A stretch of 64,000 nucleotides of DNA from Aestuariibacter salexigens DSM 15300 (GCF_000429145.1 NZ_AUBH01000006.1:124001-188000); one strand, 5' to 3'. Counted from the first letter of the stretch, positions 9,555 to 19,513 are shown. Notes: generated from the letters alone by a model not told the origin. Program-made: numbers and translations.

Positions 9555-10451
9555 TTATTGTATAATTCCTAACATCATGCGCACGCTGATGATAACCAGA
9601 AACAGCGCAAAAATCTTTTTCAACAACTGAGTATTCATCGATTGCCCGACCCTGGCACCGACCCCAGCCATGGCCATTGACGTCAGCACGATCCCGATAG
9701 ATGCTGGCAGGTAGACGTAACCTAGCGAAAAATCAGGAAAACGCGGGTCTTGCCAACCAGCGATGACAAAACTGATGGTGCCGAACAGAGCGATGACCAG
9801 ACCGCAAAGTGCTGCACAGCCAATTGCCTGACGTACATTCACCCTGAACCATACTAGTGCTGGTACCAATAGCGCACCGCCGCCAATCCCCATAATCGCA
9901 GAAATGATGCCCGTGCCTAGCCCTATTGTGAGTAATATTCCGCGGTTGACTTCGTGCTTTGATTCTTTTCGACCGCCAAAGGCCATATGTGATGCGATCA
10001 CTAGCACCAGTGCGGCAAAAGTCCCTTTTAATAACTCGACCGGCATGCGCGTGGCTAACTGCGCGCCTATAACCGCGCCGACCGCAATACCAGAGGCGCA
10101 CCACAGCACCACAAATCGATTCAGGTTGCCTAGTTTGAAGTGGGCTCGAGACGAAGATAAACCGGTTAGGATAATGGTTGATAGCGACGTCGCAATGGCC
10201 ATTGGCATTGCCACTGACATATCCAGGGGTAAAACAGAAGCGAGCAGATAACTCAACACCGGGACAATGATTAAGCCACCACCGATGCCAAGCATCCCGG
10301 CCAGAAAGCCGACGATGATCCCTAGCGCCGCACAGATAGCAATAATGAATAACACAGCGTCCAAACCGACGTAACCCGCTCCTGAAAAGTGGCCGCAAAG
10401 TATAACAGGACTGGATCTTAACTGCTTCAGAGTTTCGGTTATGTTGAGCAC
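9555..10451 (-). CDS. TauE/SafE family sulfite/organosulfonate exporter-like protein
   Basis: Polytopic inner-membrane protein of up to 298 residues. The two half-repeats typical of the TauE/SafE (DUF81) family are visible, each with a glycine-rich motif: [16 protein letters not shown] near the N-terminus and [16 protein letters not shown] near the middle. The substrate is unknown; family members move sulfur-containing anions or other small acids. The start is uncertain. GTG 10451 gives about 30 extra residues before the first helix, and a TTG or GTG just before the first helix would give a more usual length. An 18-bp inverted repeat lies just upstream (10459-10476). It is the first gene of the tauE-lgt-thyA cluster. 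Confidence 0.85.
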   Translation of the reverse strand: MLNITETLKQLRSSPVILCGHFSGAGYVGLDAVLFIIAICAALGIIVGFLAGMLGIGGGLIIVPVLSYLLASVLPLDMSVAMPMAIATSLSTIILTGLSSSRAHFKLGNLNRFVVLWCASGIAVGAVIGAQLATRMPVELLKGTFAALVLVIASHMAFGGRKESKHEVNRGILLTIGLGTGIISAIMGIGGGALLVPALVWFRVNVRQAIGCAALCGLVIALFGTISFVIAGWQDPRFPDFSLGYVYLPASIGIVLTSMAMAGVGARVGQSMNTQLLKKIFALFLVIISVRMMLGIIQ

Positions 10452-10458
10452 TTGATTT

Positions 10459-10476
10459 ATTAGTCTAATGACTAAT
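10459..10476. promoter_or_regulatory. 18-bp inverted repeat upstream of tauE, possible operator
   Basis: The arms ATTAGTC and GACTAAT are perfect complements separated by TAAT. The repeat lies 8 bases upstream of the GTG start of the tauE-like gene. The octamer TTAGTCTA recurs in direct orientation at 10499-10506. The position suits an operator over the promoter or leader of the leftward operon, but no regulator is identified. Confidence 0.4.
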
Positions 10477-10661
10477 TTTCAGAGCGGGTGCAGATCTCTT
10501 AGTCTATTGACCATGTGGAGTATGAATGCTGGCACTTCCGCACTTGCATTTTCACTCATCTTTCTTACATTAGATAAGGAAATGATTCGTTCAGGTAAGA
10601 AGAAAAAACGTTATTCCTAGGTAGTAGGGTACTGCGTAGTGGTAGATGTGGCTAACACACT

Positions 10662-13600
10662 TTGAACATATTGCACTTTTCACGTAAACGCGTTTTTAGC
10701 GTCGTTCATGTATGGGCGAGCGCGCTGTTTTTTTTGATAAGTTTCACATTATCAGCGCAGCCAAATGTCCACCCGATGTATCTGGAAAATGGCTCACCCA
10801 GAGACTACTTTCTTACCTTGCTCAGAGATAAGAACGGTATGATGTGGATTGGCACAGACACCGGTCTTAAGCGATATAACGGATACACGCTTAGCGACTT
10901 CAAAACATCTCCCAATGTCCCTCAGGCCCTGAATAATAGTATCGCCGAAATAGTTGAAGCGCCAAATGGCGATCTGTGGATAGGTGGCAACACATTAGTT
11001 CGCTACGATCCAACTCGCAATACGTTCACCGAATACAATGTGAGTGATAACAAACGCGTGTGGTCGATCTTTATCGATCAAGATGACCTGGTGTGGATTG
11101 GGGGAGATGGTTTCGGCCTCAAACTTCTGGATCCGGAAACCGGCAGTGTTCTTCAGCAATATTTCACTGAAACGTCATCATCGATAGTGCACTCAATTTT
11201 TCGCCACAAAGATGACCGTAAATTATGGGTGTCACTTAGTGACAGACTTGTTGAATTTGATAGAAAGTCACTGGAGCAAAAAGTACATCCTCTTCCAGAT
11301 GGATGGATTTGGGATATAACCCAAACCCGGTCTGGCCACATTTGGTTTGCGACTTCATCTGGTGTGTATAGATTTTCGCCTGACCAGCAGACGTTTAAAC
11401 ATTATACCGCACAGCCTAATGTCTCCGGCGCACTGCAAAGCATGGAAATGACATCGTTGCTTGAGGACTCGAGAGGAGAGCTATGGATTGGCAGTGACAA
11501 GCAGGGCGTCTACAAATATCAACCTGAAACCGATAATTTTTTCCACATGCCGGCATCGTCCACACGAGACAATCGTTTTCCGCCCGCGTCTATTACGGAC
11601 ATAGTCGAAGATGATGACGGGACAATCTGGTTCACCGCAGCTAAGTTCGGCGTTTATCGAATTAGCGAACATCTGGAAAAATTTTCTACGTTTAAGCACG
11701 ACATTAATGATAAGAACAGTCTGTCGTTCAATAATGTCCTCGACCTTCATGAGGATGAACAAGGCAAGATCTGGATAGCGACAGATGGCGGGGGACTGGA
11801 CAGATATGATCCTAAAACCAAGCAGTTTACAAATTTCAGCCATCAGCCTGACAACCCAAATTCACCGGGCAGTAATTCAATTTTAGCCATTGAACAAGAT
11901 ATTAACGGCAACTTGTGGTTAGGATCCTGGGCTGGCGGTCTGATTAAACTAGACCGTGCAGCAATGCACTTCAGCAATATCACAGCTGAGAATAGCAATG
12001 GATTGGCAGAAAATAACATATTCCGCATTGTCCGCAGTCATGACGGACACTTGCTTATCAGTGTGTGGGACAGAGGCCTGCAAGTTCTTGATCCCGAAAA
12101 TTTGACGTTTGAGTCATTTCTTAGCCAGAATTCTCGCACTCAAACGGATATTACAAATCATTCAATAAACGCAATAGAACCTTACAGGGAGTATCAGTAC
12201 TGGATTGGTGGTTTAGATGGCATAGAACTCTTTGACAAGGACCAACGAGAGTTTGAGCGGTATTCACAATTGGATGTTGGTAGTGTCAACGACCTGTTTC
12301 AACAGCCCAACGGTCCACTATGGATAGCCAGTGAAAAAGGCTTAACACGGTTTGAACCAGATTCGGGTGATATACGCTCGTATTCCACTAATCAGGGATT
12401 AAGCGACAACAGTGTGGTATCCATAGAAATGGATCATAAAGGCTACTTATGGCTAGGCACTCGCAAAGGTCTCAATCGTTTTGATCCCCAAAGCGAGTCA
12501 TTTCAAATCTTCGACGAGTTGGATGGCCTGGCAGGTAACCAGCTTAATCGTTTTAGCCACCTATTTGCTCGCGATGGCACCATGTACTTCGGAGGTACAG
12601 ACGGAATATCGTTCTTTAATCCGCTAAAACTGCCGGTTAACAGTACACCGCCGAACGTATATCTTACCCAGCTAAGATTTCTACCCCAGTCATCTTCGGG
12701 GTCGGACACTTCACCCAAAGATATCAACCTAAGGACTAAAGCAGAACTTAACCTGATTTATGAACAACGCCACTTTTCTATAGGTTTTGTCTCTACGAAC
12801 TTTATCTCACCGCAAAAGAATCGGTTTAAATATCGCCTGCAAGGATTAGAGACAGATTGGACTGAAATTGACAGTCGTCAACGTAGTGTGCGTTACACCA
12901 ATTTGGATCCAGGTTCGTATACCTTTGAAGTTTATACTGCAAACAATGACGGTATCTGGAGTGCGCAACCCGCTAGCGTAGCAATTACTATCCTCACACC
13001 CTGGTGGCAATCATGGTGGGCAATGACACTGTATGTCTTGTCTGCTTTGCTGCTTATTTACGGGATCATTTATTTGCGACTGCGGCATGCAGGTCAGCAA
13101 AAGCTTAAATTAGAGAGTCTGGTTGCAGATAAGACAGCTCAGCTTGCATCTGCAAATAATTTCATCAGAGCATTGAACAAAGAACTAGAGAAAAAGGTCG
13201 AAAAACGCACTCAAGAGCTAACCGCTGAGGAAGCACAGCGTCGTGAAGCTGAAGCGAAGCTGTTTTATATGGCGTTTCACGATCCTCTTACCGGTCTGCA
13301 TAATCGCCCCTGGTTACTCCAGCAGTTAGAGCAACTTATTTCCAAAACACAACATGGCCATAGTGGCTTTGCACTTCTTTTCATCGATGGTGACCGATTT
13401 AAACGTATCAATGACACTCATGGACATAGTGTTGGTGATTTACTCCTTAAGGAAGCGGCGAATAGACTTGCTAATAACTTACCTGCAAATTGTCATGCGG
13501 TAAGGTTAGGAGGGGATGAATTTACTGTTCTGATAGATGATGTAGAACATCAGCAGTCAGTGACAAAGGTGCCAGAATCTATCATTCAGCTTTTTAATCA

Positions 13601-14588
13601 ACCGTTTCAACTGCAACACTTAACCACCTATTTTCGTGTCAGCATTGGTATGGTCATCTGTAACAGAACTTATACCAAATCTGAAGAGGTGCTTAGAGAC
13701 GCAGATACAGCGATGTATAAGGCGAAAGAAAAAGGTCGAGGGACGTATCAAATTTTTAATGTGGAAATGCGAGATAAAGATGTCGAGCAGGCGACGATTG
13801 AGTCTGATCTTTATCATGCAGTCGAGAAAGAGCAGCTGTTCCTCGAATATCAACCAATTATCGATCTCAAGACATCACAATTAAAAAGCTTTGAGTGTTT
13901 GTTACGCTGGCAGCATCCGTCTCAAGGACTGATCCCTCCCGATCGTTTTATTCCAATCGCTGAAGAGACAGGGCTTATTTTTGACATAGGACTGTGGGTC
14001 ATTCGCGAGGCAGTGCGGCAACTGCAATGCTGGCAGTCCCTACCTGATGTTGACCCGCAGTTAACCATGGCAGTCAATTTGTCTGCACTGCAGCTCAATC
14101 AACCAGATCTACTCGAGCATATCGACAATATACTCAGTGAAACACAGGTCAGTGCGGATAAACTGAAGTTAGAAATTACTGAAACCGCGTTAATGGACAA
14201 CTCGGAAAATGTGAATACGCTTCTCGATGACTTAATTAGCAGGTCAATAGAGCTCGCAATTGATGACTTTGGTACTGGATATTCATCACTGTCTTATCTA
14301 GATAAGTTACCGGTCCAGGTACTTAAAATTGATCGTAGCTTTGTAGATTCGTTGATAAACCGAAACGAAGCGCACGAGGGTGCACAGGAAATTGTCAAAG
14401 CTACCATCTCATTAGCCCACAATCTGAATATTAAAGTCGTTGCAGAAGGCATAGAGACGCAAGATCAGTGGGACTTTCTGGTAGAGCATAATTGCGATTA
14501 CGGACAAGGATATTTTATTAGTAAGCCCCTCTCTCAAGAGAAGGCCACAAAGTGGGTTATGAAAAGCGTTAACAAGCCAAAAGCCTGA
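10662..14588 (+). CDS. Beta-propeller sensor with GGDEF and EAL output domains
   Basis: Very large membrane sensor of 1308 residues. It opens with a signal-peptide-like segment, then about 14 propeller blades of the Reg_prop type, each with a W-I/L/F-G/A-T/S motif (for example MMWIGTDTGL and YLWLGTRKGL). That is enough for two seven-bladed propellers. A Y_Y_Y-type domain follows (about 690-775), one membrane helix (about 786-805), a coiled coil, a GGDEF domain (RLGGDEF near residue 949) and an EAL domain. The EAL motif reads ECL (near 1077), but the other catalytic residues are present (VNLS, LEITET, DDFGTGYSSL, LKIDRSF, AEGIET). The RxxD inhibitory site is absent. The start is a TTG; no in-frame ATG precedes the signal sequence. 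Propellers of this kind usually sit on polysaccharide-sensing hybrid histidine kinases. Confidence 0.93.
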   Translation: MNILHFSRKRVFSVVHVWASALFFLISFTLSAQPNVHPMYLENGSPRDYFLTLLRDKNGMMWIGTDTGLKRYNGYTLSDFKTSPNVPQALNNSIAEIVEAPNGDLWIGGNTLVRYDPTRNTFTEYNVSDNKRVWSIFIDQDDLVWIGGDGFGLKLLDPETGSVLQQYFTETSSSIVHSIFRHKDDRKLWVSLSDRLVEFDRKSLEQKVHPLPDGWIWDITQTRSGHIWFATSSGVYRFSPDQQTFKHYTAQPNVSGALQSMEMTSLLEDSRGELWIGSDKQGVYKYQPETDNFFHMPASSTRDNRFPPASITDIVEDDDGTIWFTAAKFGVYRISEHLEKFSTFKHDINDKNSLSFNNVLDLHEDEQGKIWIATDGGGLDRYDPKTKQFTNFSHQPDNPNSPGSNSILAIEQDINGNLWLGSWAGGLIKLDRAAMHFSNITAENSNGLAENNIFRIVRSHDGHLLISVWDRGLQVLDPENLTFESFLSQNSRTQTDITNHSINAIEPYREYQYWIGGLDGIELFDKDQREFERYSQLDVGSVNDLFQQPNGPLWIASEKGLTRFEPDSGDIRSYSTNQGLSDNSVVSIEMDHKGYLWLGTRKGLNRFDPQSESFQIFDELDGLAGNQLNRFSHLFARDGTMYFGGTDGISFFNPLKLPVNSTPPNVYLTQLRFLPQSSSGSDTSPKDINLRTKAELNLIYEQRHFSIGFVSTNFISPQKNRFKYRLQGLETDWTEIDSRQRSVRYTNLDPGSYTFEVYTANNDGIWSAQPASVAITILTPWWQSWWAMTLYVLSALLLIYGIIYLRLRHAGQQKLKLESLVADKTAQLASANNFIRALNKELEKKVEKRTQELTAEEAQRREAEAKLFYMAFHDPLTGLHNRPWLLQQLEQLISKTQHGHSGFALLFIDGDRFKRINDTHGHSVGDLLLKEAANRLANNLPANCHAVRLGGDEFTVLIDDVEHQQSVTKVPESIIQLFNQPFQLQHLTTYFRVSIGMVICNRTYTKSEEVLRDADTAMYKAKEKGRGTYQIFNVEMRDKDVEQATIESDLYHAVEKEQLFLEYQPIIDLKTSQLKSFECLLRWQHPSQGLIPPDRFIPIAEETGLIFDIGLWVIREAVRQLQCWQSLPDVDPQLTMAVNLSALQLNQPDLLEHIDNILSETQVSADKLKLEITETALMDNSENVNTLLDDLISRSIELAIDDFGTGYSSLSYLDKLPVQVLKIDRSFVDSLINRNEAHEGAQEIVKATISLAHNLNIKVVAEGIETQDQWDFLVEHNCDYGQGYFISKPLSQEKATKWVMKSVNKPKA

Positions 14589-14691
14589 TGGATATGGCAG
14601 ATACAGCGCATTGGAAAAATAGAAATAGTCCCCTGCTTTTCACCATGCGATGCTATATTTCAAATTATCGATGCGATAGTGAAGTCAACGA

Positions 14692-15150
14692 ATGAAATCA
14701 TTTCTATGTGTGCTTGTCCTCGTTCTGTCTTCCTTGTGGAGTGCGGACTCTTACGCTTCAGATAAGCCAGTGACTCATCTTAATACAAACCTACACGACG
14801 ACTCGATGCCATTTTCAGAAGCGGTCAGAGTGGGTGACATTTTGTTTCTATCCGGACAAATGGGCTTTGATCCAACCACCGGTGAGCTGGCGCCTGGAGG
14901 CATGAAAGCAGAAGCCATACAAACCATGGACAATATTAAAGGCACACTAACTCGGTTGGGATATGACATGAACGATATATTCAAATGTACGGTCATGATA
15001 GATGACATCAGCCTTTGGGGAGAATTCAACAAGGTTTATGTGACCTATTTTGACAAACCCTATCCCGCCAGAAGTGCGTTTGGCGCAAATGGATTAGCTG
15101 AAGGTGGGGCGATAGAGGTCGAATGCTGGGCTTATGTAGGTTCACAGTGA
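14692..15150 (+). CDS. Exported RidA/YjgF-family protein
   Basis: RidA-family enamine/imine deaminase-like protein of 152 residues. Unlike canonical cytosolic RidA (about 128 residues), it begins with a signal peptide (MKSFLCVLVLVLSSLWSADS, cleavage near YAS at 21-23), so it should act in the periplasm. The residues that bind the carboxylate of the imine substrate in RidA are conserved: R127 in PYPARSAF and E142 in AIEVECWA, with the same 15-residue spacing as R105/E120 of E. coli RidA. It lies about 100 bases after the propeller-GGDEF-EAL gene and 160 bases before an exported amidohydrolase on the same strand. Its periplasmic substrate is unknown. Confidence 0.88.
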   Translation: MKSFLCVLVLVLSSLWSADSYASDKPVTHLNTNLHDDSMPFSEAVRVGDILFLSGQMGFDPTTGELAPGGMKAEAIQTMDNIKGTLTRLGYDMNDIFKCTVMIDDISLWGEFNKVYVTYFDKPYPARSAFGANGLAEGGAIEVECWAYVGSQ

Positions 15151-15313
15151 ACCCTTTTCTCCTCTAATTTCAGCATTAACTCAGACGAAGTAATCGTGAA
15201 CAAAAAGTAGAATGTGAATCACCGCATCGTAAACATTCGAGAGCTTACTTTGAATAGTCTGACATCTGCGTCTATCGTTGTAGTACTTCATCACAGCAAG
15301 GAAGTGACACAAG

Positions 15314-16621
15314 ATGGGCCCACAATCCCCCCTTTCGTCATATCGGCTTTTATTTATTGTATTTTCTTTTCTAATCTCGGTGAGCGCTGCGCAAGCAGAA
15401 ACCTTATTATTACAGGCAGCCAGTATGCTGGATGTGCGCTCCGGGAAGGTGTTGTCGCCTGCGAACGTTCTTATCAGCGATGGAAAAATTACAGACGTTA
15501 ATCCGAGCAACACACCGAGTAATGTTCAAATTGTCGAGTTGGGCGATGCGATGTTACTGCCGGGGCTGATTGATATGCATACGCACATCACCGGCGACTA
15601 CTTTACAGGCGATGACTGGACTACGGCTGTGGCAAGGCAAACCGCGCCGGATTGGGCTCTACAGGGGGTGCGCTTTGCCCGAGACGTACTTGCTGTAGGC
15701 TTCACCACCATTCGGGATCTTGGCGCGCAACCGGGCTTTCCGGATGTTGCCCTAATGCGGGCCATCGACGCTGGACATGTCGCCGGACCTGACATCTGGC
15801 CTGCTGGACACGCGATTTCAATTACCGGTGGACACTGCGACTGGACCGGTTATGCGCCGAACGTATTGGAACTGGGTCCTAAGGGCGGCATTGCAGATGG
15901 CGTTGACGAGGTAATGAAAGCCGTGCGCTATCAGGCAAAACACGGTGTCAGAGTCATCAAAGTGTGTGCGACAGGCGGCGTGTTTTCATTCTCGCAAAAC
16001 GCTGAAGTCGGTGCGCAACAGTTTTCGATTGACGAGCTCAGTACAATCGTCACAGAAGCCCATAAGTTAGGTTTGAAGGTTGCCGCGCATGCTCATGGCA
16101 CAGTGGGCATCAATGCGGCTGTGCGTGCTGGAGTCGATTCAATTGAGCATGGCTCCATTCTGACTGAAGAATCTGTGCGACTGATGAAAGAGCGAGGTAC
16201 ATTTCTGGTGCCTCAGGCCTACCTGAACGAATTTGAGCTTGCACCAGATACGCCACCTGCCACAGTAGCAAAAAATGAATATCTTAAGCCGCTGGTTGTC
16301 AGGAGCTTCAAACTGGCATATGAAGGCGGTGTCAATATGGCATTCGGGTCAGATAACGGTGTTTTTCCTCATCACAAAACGGCACTGGAATTTGCCGCAT
16401 TGGTTAGAATGGGTATAAGCGAGGTGGATGCAATACGTATGGCGACCATCAATGCGGCTAAACTGCTGGGCGTTGATGACCGTGGCGAATTAGTCGCGGG
16501 AAAAAGAGCGGATATTATTGCCGTTAAACATAATCCACTTGAAAATATAACGGCAATGGAAGACGTGACGTTTGTGATGAAGCAAGGCGTTGTTTACAAG
16601 CAGGAAGGCGCGGGGATGTGA
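15314..16621 (+). CDS. Exported metal-dependent amidohydrolase (prolidase/imidazolonepropionase-like)
   Basis: Periplasmic amidohydrolase of 435 residues with a signal peptide ending near SAAQAE (residue 28). The binuclear-metal pattern is complete: HxH in DMHTH, a probable bridging Lys in VIKVCATGG, His in AAHAHG and SIEHGS, and Asp in FGSDNGV. This resembles the Xaa-Arg/Lys carboxypeptidase and Xaa-Pro dipeptidase-like branch of amidohydrolases, so a dipeptide or acyl-amino-acid substrate is plausible but not proven. ATG 15314 has AAGGAAG upstream. It follows the exported RidA gene. Its TGA stop directly abuts the ptsP stop on the other strand, with no intergenic base. Confidence 0.87.
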   Translation: MGPQSPLSSYRLLFIVFSFLISVSAAQAETLLLQAASMLDVRSGKVLSPANVLISDGKITDVNPSNTPSNVQIVELGDAMLLPGLIDMHTHITGDYFTGDDWTTAVARQTAPDWALQGVRFARDVLAVGFTTIRDLGAQPGFPDVALMRAIDAGHVAGPDIWPAGHAISITGGHCDWTGYAPNVLELGPKGGIADGVDEVMKAVRYQAKHGVRVIKVCATGGVFSFSQNAEVGAQQFSIDELSTIVTEAHKLGLKVAAHAHGTVGINAAVRAGVDSIEHGSILTEESVRLMKERGTFLVPQAYLNEFELAPDTPPATVAKNEYLKPLVVRSFKLAYEGGVNMAFGSDNGVFPHHKTALEFAALVRMGISEVDAIRMATINAAKLLGVDDRGELVAGKRADIIAVKHNPLENITAMEDVTFVMKQGVVYKQEGAGM

Positions 16622-18913
16622 TCACAGACCCGCTCTGACCAATCCTCCCAAGCCCATCTGTTCAAGGAATTGGTTGATACATTCTTTGACCTGTTCGGGG
16701 TCAGCAAGGGTAAGCACTTCTTCGAGCAGGTCCTTTGCTTCCATCAGGCTCACGCTGCGGATCACCCATTTCACTTTCAACAGGTTGTGGGCATTCATGC
16801 TTAATTTTCGATACCCCATCGCCATCAACAGGATCGCGCCGCCAGGCTCTCCAGCCAATTCTCCGCACACAGTAACTGGCACACCATGCTCATTAGACTG
16901 CTTGATAATATCGTTCAGCGCCGAAAGTACAGCCGGATGATAGCTGTCGTATAGCTGGGCCACTCGCGCGTTATTGCGGTCTACAGCCAACAGATATTGC
17001 GTCAAATCGTTGCTGCCGACCGAGAAAAAGTCTACTTTGCGGGCCAGATGGGGAATTTGATACAAAATCGCAGGCACTTCCAGCATCACACCAATTTTTG
17101 GCATCTCCAGCTTTTTTCCCTGCGCCCGTGCTTCCTCCGACACTTCATAAAATGCCTGGCTAATCAAGCGCCGAGCTTCTTTTACTTCCATAACGGAGGT
17201 GATCATCGGCAGCATGATATGTAAGTTTGGCTCTTCAATGCTAGCGCGCAACATTGCGCGGATCTGGACTAGAAATATTTCCGGATGATCCAGGGTTAAC
17301 CGAATTCCACGCCATCCCAGAAAGGGGTTTTCTTCATTAATCGGGAAGTAAGGTAATGGTTTATCTCCCCCTACATCCAGTGTTCGCATGGTCACTGCGT
17401 TACCACTGTGAGCACGCAGAACACTTAAATATAATTCATATTGTTCGCTTTCCGATGGAAAACGCTCACGAAGCATAAAGGGCACCTCCGTGCGGAATAG
17501 CCCCACTCCATCGCCCTTTGACTGTTGTGTAATTTCCAGTTCTGCTGACAGGCCGGCATTCAGGAAAAGGGCCATCTCGCAACCATCCTGGGTGATCGAT
17601 GGCTGGTCTGCCTGTGCATCAATCAGAACTGAGAGCTCCTGTTCTTCCTGAATAAGCTGGGCAAATTCCTTACGAATCGTCTTGCCAGGCGACACGATAA
17701 CTTCACCTGAATAGCCGTCTAATAGGATATCTTTACCTTCCAACATCGACATGGGTACATTGCTGACCCCCATTACTGCGGGCACCCCCATGGCTCTAGC
17801 CAGAATGGCGGCATGAGAATTGTTCGAGCCACGCATGGAGATGATCCCGCGCAGATACTGTTTGGGAAACTCCGCCAGCATTGAGGCGCTAATTTCCTCA
17901 GCGACTAAAATACAATCACCTTCAGGCTGCCTTGTCATAAAGGCCTGTCCGTAGGTCATGCTAAGCATATTCACCAGGATACGATTAGACAGGTCGATGA
18001 TATCTATCGCGCGCTCCTGCATGTAGGGATCATCCATGTTGCGAAACTGGTTGGCATAACTTTCGACCACCATTTTCAGACTTGAAGCTGCATCCCAGCC
18101 TTCGCGAATTTTACTTTCTACTTCTCTGCCGAGGCTGTTGGCATCGAGTAAGTGATGATATAGCTGAAAAATTGCCCTGACGTCATCGGGAATTGCCTTT
18201 TCCAGACTGCCAGATAGTTCGGCCACCTGCTCACGGGTTTGCTGCACAGCCTGACGATAGGTTGCAATCTCTGTCTGTTCGTCTTCGCAACGAGACACAA
18301 CCAGTGACTGTAAATCGACCTTGCGATCCGGAATGAATCCGGCGCCCATTGCCAGCCCCGCTGAGCCGGGGATCCCGAGTACAGACTTCTGCGTGCGCTT
18401 GACGTCAACCACCCCTTCGGTGGCAATTAACTGCCTGGCATTAGCGTGATAAATTTCCAGTGCGATCTGAGCGGCCAGAGTGACCAGGAATGCCTCTTCG
18501 TCCTGACTGAATTTTCGCGATCCTGATTGCTGAAGGGTAAGTACTCCAAGGACTTTGCGCTGATGAATAATCGGGGTACCCAGAAAAGCGTGATACGACT
18601 CTTCTTTTACTTCAGGGTATTGCTTAAAGCGTGGATGAGAGGGTGCATCGTCAATATTTAGCGGTTCTTCTCGCTGTCCAACCAGACCTATGAGTCCTTC
18701 GGAAAATCCGACAGAAACTTTACCAATGGCTTCACGAGCCAGACCTTCGGTTGCAGATAACACGAAATGTTGTTGCTCATAGTCGGCCAGATAAATGGAG
18801 CATGAATCAACCTCTACGGCTTCTTTTACGCGTTTTACAAGTAACCCCAGTGCGTCATGGAGAACCGGCACCTGATTGACTTCCTGAACGATCCGTTTAA
18901 GTGTCATCAGCAT
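16622..18913 (-). CDS. ptsP: PtsP, nitrogen-PTS phosphoenolpyruvate phosphotransferase (EI-Ntr)
   Basis: First enzyme of the nitrogen phosphotransferase system, passing phosphate from PEP to NPr. The 763 residues comprise an N-terminal GAF domain (about 1-160), the phospho-histidine domain with H367 in SNNSHAAILARAMGVP, and the C-terminal PEP-binding barrel with GLFRTEVPFM, LGWRGIRLTLD and SVGSNDLTQY. Length and architecture match E. coli PtsP. The start is ATG 18913, with a second ATG two codons later. It follows rppH by about 70 bases, as in E. coli. There lgt and thyA come next; here a 6-kb block intervenes. Confidence 0.97.
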   Translation of the reverse strand: MLMTLKRIVQEVNQVPVLHDALGLLVKRVKEAVEVDSCSIYLADYEQQHFVLSATEGLAREAIGKVSVGFSEGLIGLVGQREEPLNIDDAPSHPRFKQYPEVKEESYHAFLGTPIIHQRKVLGVLTLQQSGSRKFSQDEEAFLVTLAAQIALEIYHANARQLIATEGVVDVKRTQKSVLGIPGSAGLAMGAGFIPDRKVDLQSLVVSRCEDEQTEIATYRQAVQQTREQVAELSGSLEKAIPDDVRAIFQLYHHLLDANSLGREVESKIREGWDAASSLKMVVESYANQFRNMDDPYMQERAIDIIDLSNRILVNMLSMTYGQAFMTRQPEGDCILVAEEISASMLAEFPKQYLRGIISMRGSNNSHAAILARAMGVPAVMGVSNVPMSMLEGKDILLDGYSGEVIVSPGKTIRKEFAQLIQEEQELSVLIDAQADQPSITQDGCEMALFLNAGLSAELEITQQSKGDGVGLFRTEVPFMLRERFPSESEQYELYLSVLRAHSGNAVTMRTLDVGGDKPLPYFPINEENPFLGWRGIRLTLDHPEIFLVQIRAMLRASIEEPNLHIMLPMITSVMEVKEARRLISQAFYEVSEEARAQGKKLEMPKIGVMLEVPAILYQIPHLARKVDFFSVGSNDLTQYLLAVDRNNARVAQLYDSYHPAVLSALNDIIKQSNEHGVPVTVCGELAGEPGGAILLMAMGYRKLSMNAHNLLKVKWVIRSVSLMEAKDLLEEVLTLADPEQVKECINQFLEQMGLGGLVRAGL

Positions 18914-18982
18914 GGGGATTGCAGCCTCATCGGTAAATACTGGTCCACACGCTTCACGGTTACCCTTGGCGTGCTGCCTATA

Positions 18983-19513
18983 TTATTGTTTCCTTCGTCG
19001 TCTTGGCCTGCGCTGTGGCGGAGGCTGGTTTTTGCTTTGTTGTGGCATCGCAATGTTAACGAACTCGGCCATCACCCGGCGATAAACATCGCGTTTAAAT
19101 GACACCACGTTTCTTATCGGATACCAGTAACTGACCCAACGCCAGTCATCAAACTCTGGATGACCAGATTTGAGCACGTCGACATCCTGTTCTTTGCAGG
19201 TGAGCTGCAATAAGAACCATTTCTGCTTTTGGCCTATGCACACTGGGTCGCTGCCCTGGCGGATAAGACGTTTTGGCAATTTGTACCGGAGCCAGCCACG
19301 AGACTCGCCTAATATTTTCACATCCTGCTGCTGCAGGCCGACTTCCTCGTGTAACTCTCTGTACATTGCCTGTTGAGCTGTCTCCCCCTGGTCTATACCA
19401 CCCTGTGGAAACTGCCATGAATGCTGGCCGTATCGTCTGGCCCAGAACACCTCTCCGACCTTATTACATATTACGATACCCACATTCGCTCGGAACCCTT
19501 CGGCATCAATCAC
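18983..19513 (-). CDS. rppH: RNA pyrophosphohydrolase RppH
   Basis: Nudix hydrolase that removes pyrophosphate from the 5' end of mRNA and so opens it to RNase E decay. The Nudix box GGIDQGET...REL.EEVGL is intact, and the flanking blocks ([34 protein letters not shown]) match E. coli RppH almost word for word. The start is a GTG at 19513; the resulting [12 protein letters not shown] aligns with the known N-terminus, which settles the choice. The C-terminus is an arginine/proline-rich tail ([13 protein letters not shown]), perhaps RNA-binding. It is co-directional with ptsP. Confidence 0.97.
   Translation of the reverse strand: MIDAEGFRANVGIVICNKVGEVFWARRYGQHSWQFPQGGIDQGETAQQAMYRELHEEVGLQQQDVKILGESRGWLRYKLPKRLIRQGSDPVCIGQKQKWFLLQLTCKEQDVDVLKSGHPEFDDWRWVSYWYPIRNVVSFKRDVYRRVMAEFVNIAMPQQSKNQPPPQRRPRRRRKQ

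Noticed and set aside
10452..10661. Possible c-di-GMP (GEMM) riboswitch before the GGDEF-EAL gene
   Set aside because: The conserved GEMM core and tetraloop-receptor sequences are not present in this leader.
15181..15513. Minus-strand ORF of 110 codons opposite the amidohydrolase start
   Set aside because: It overlaps the signal peptide region of a well-supported gene and its translation shows no recognisable fold.
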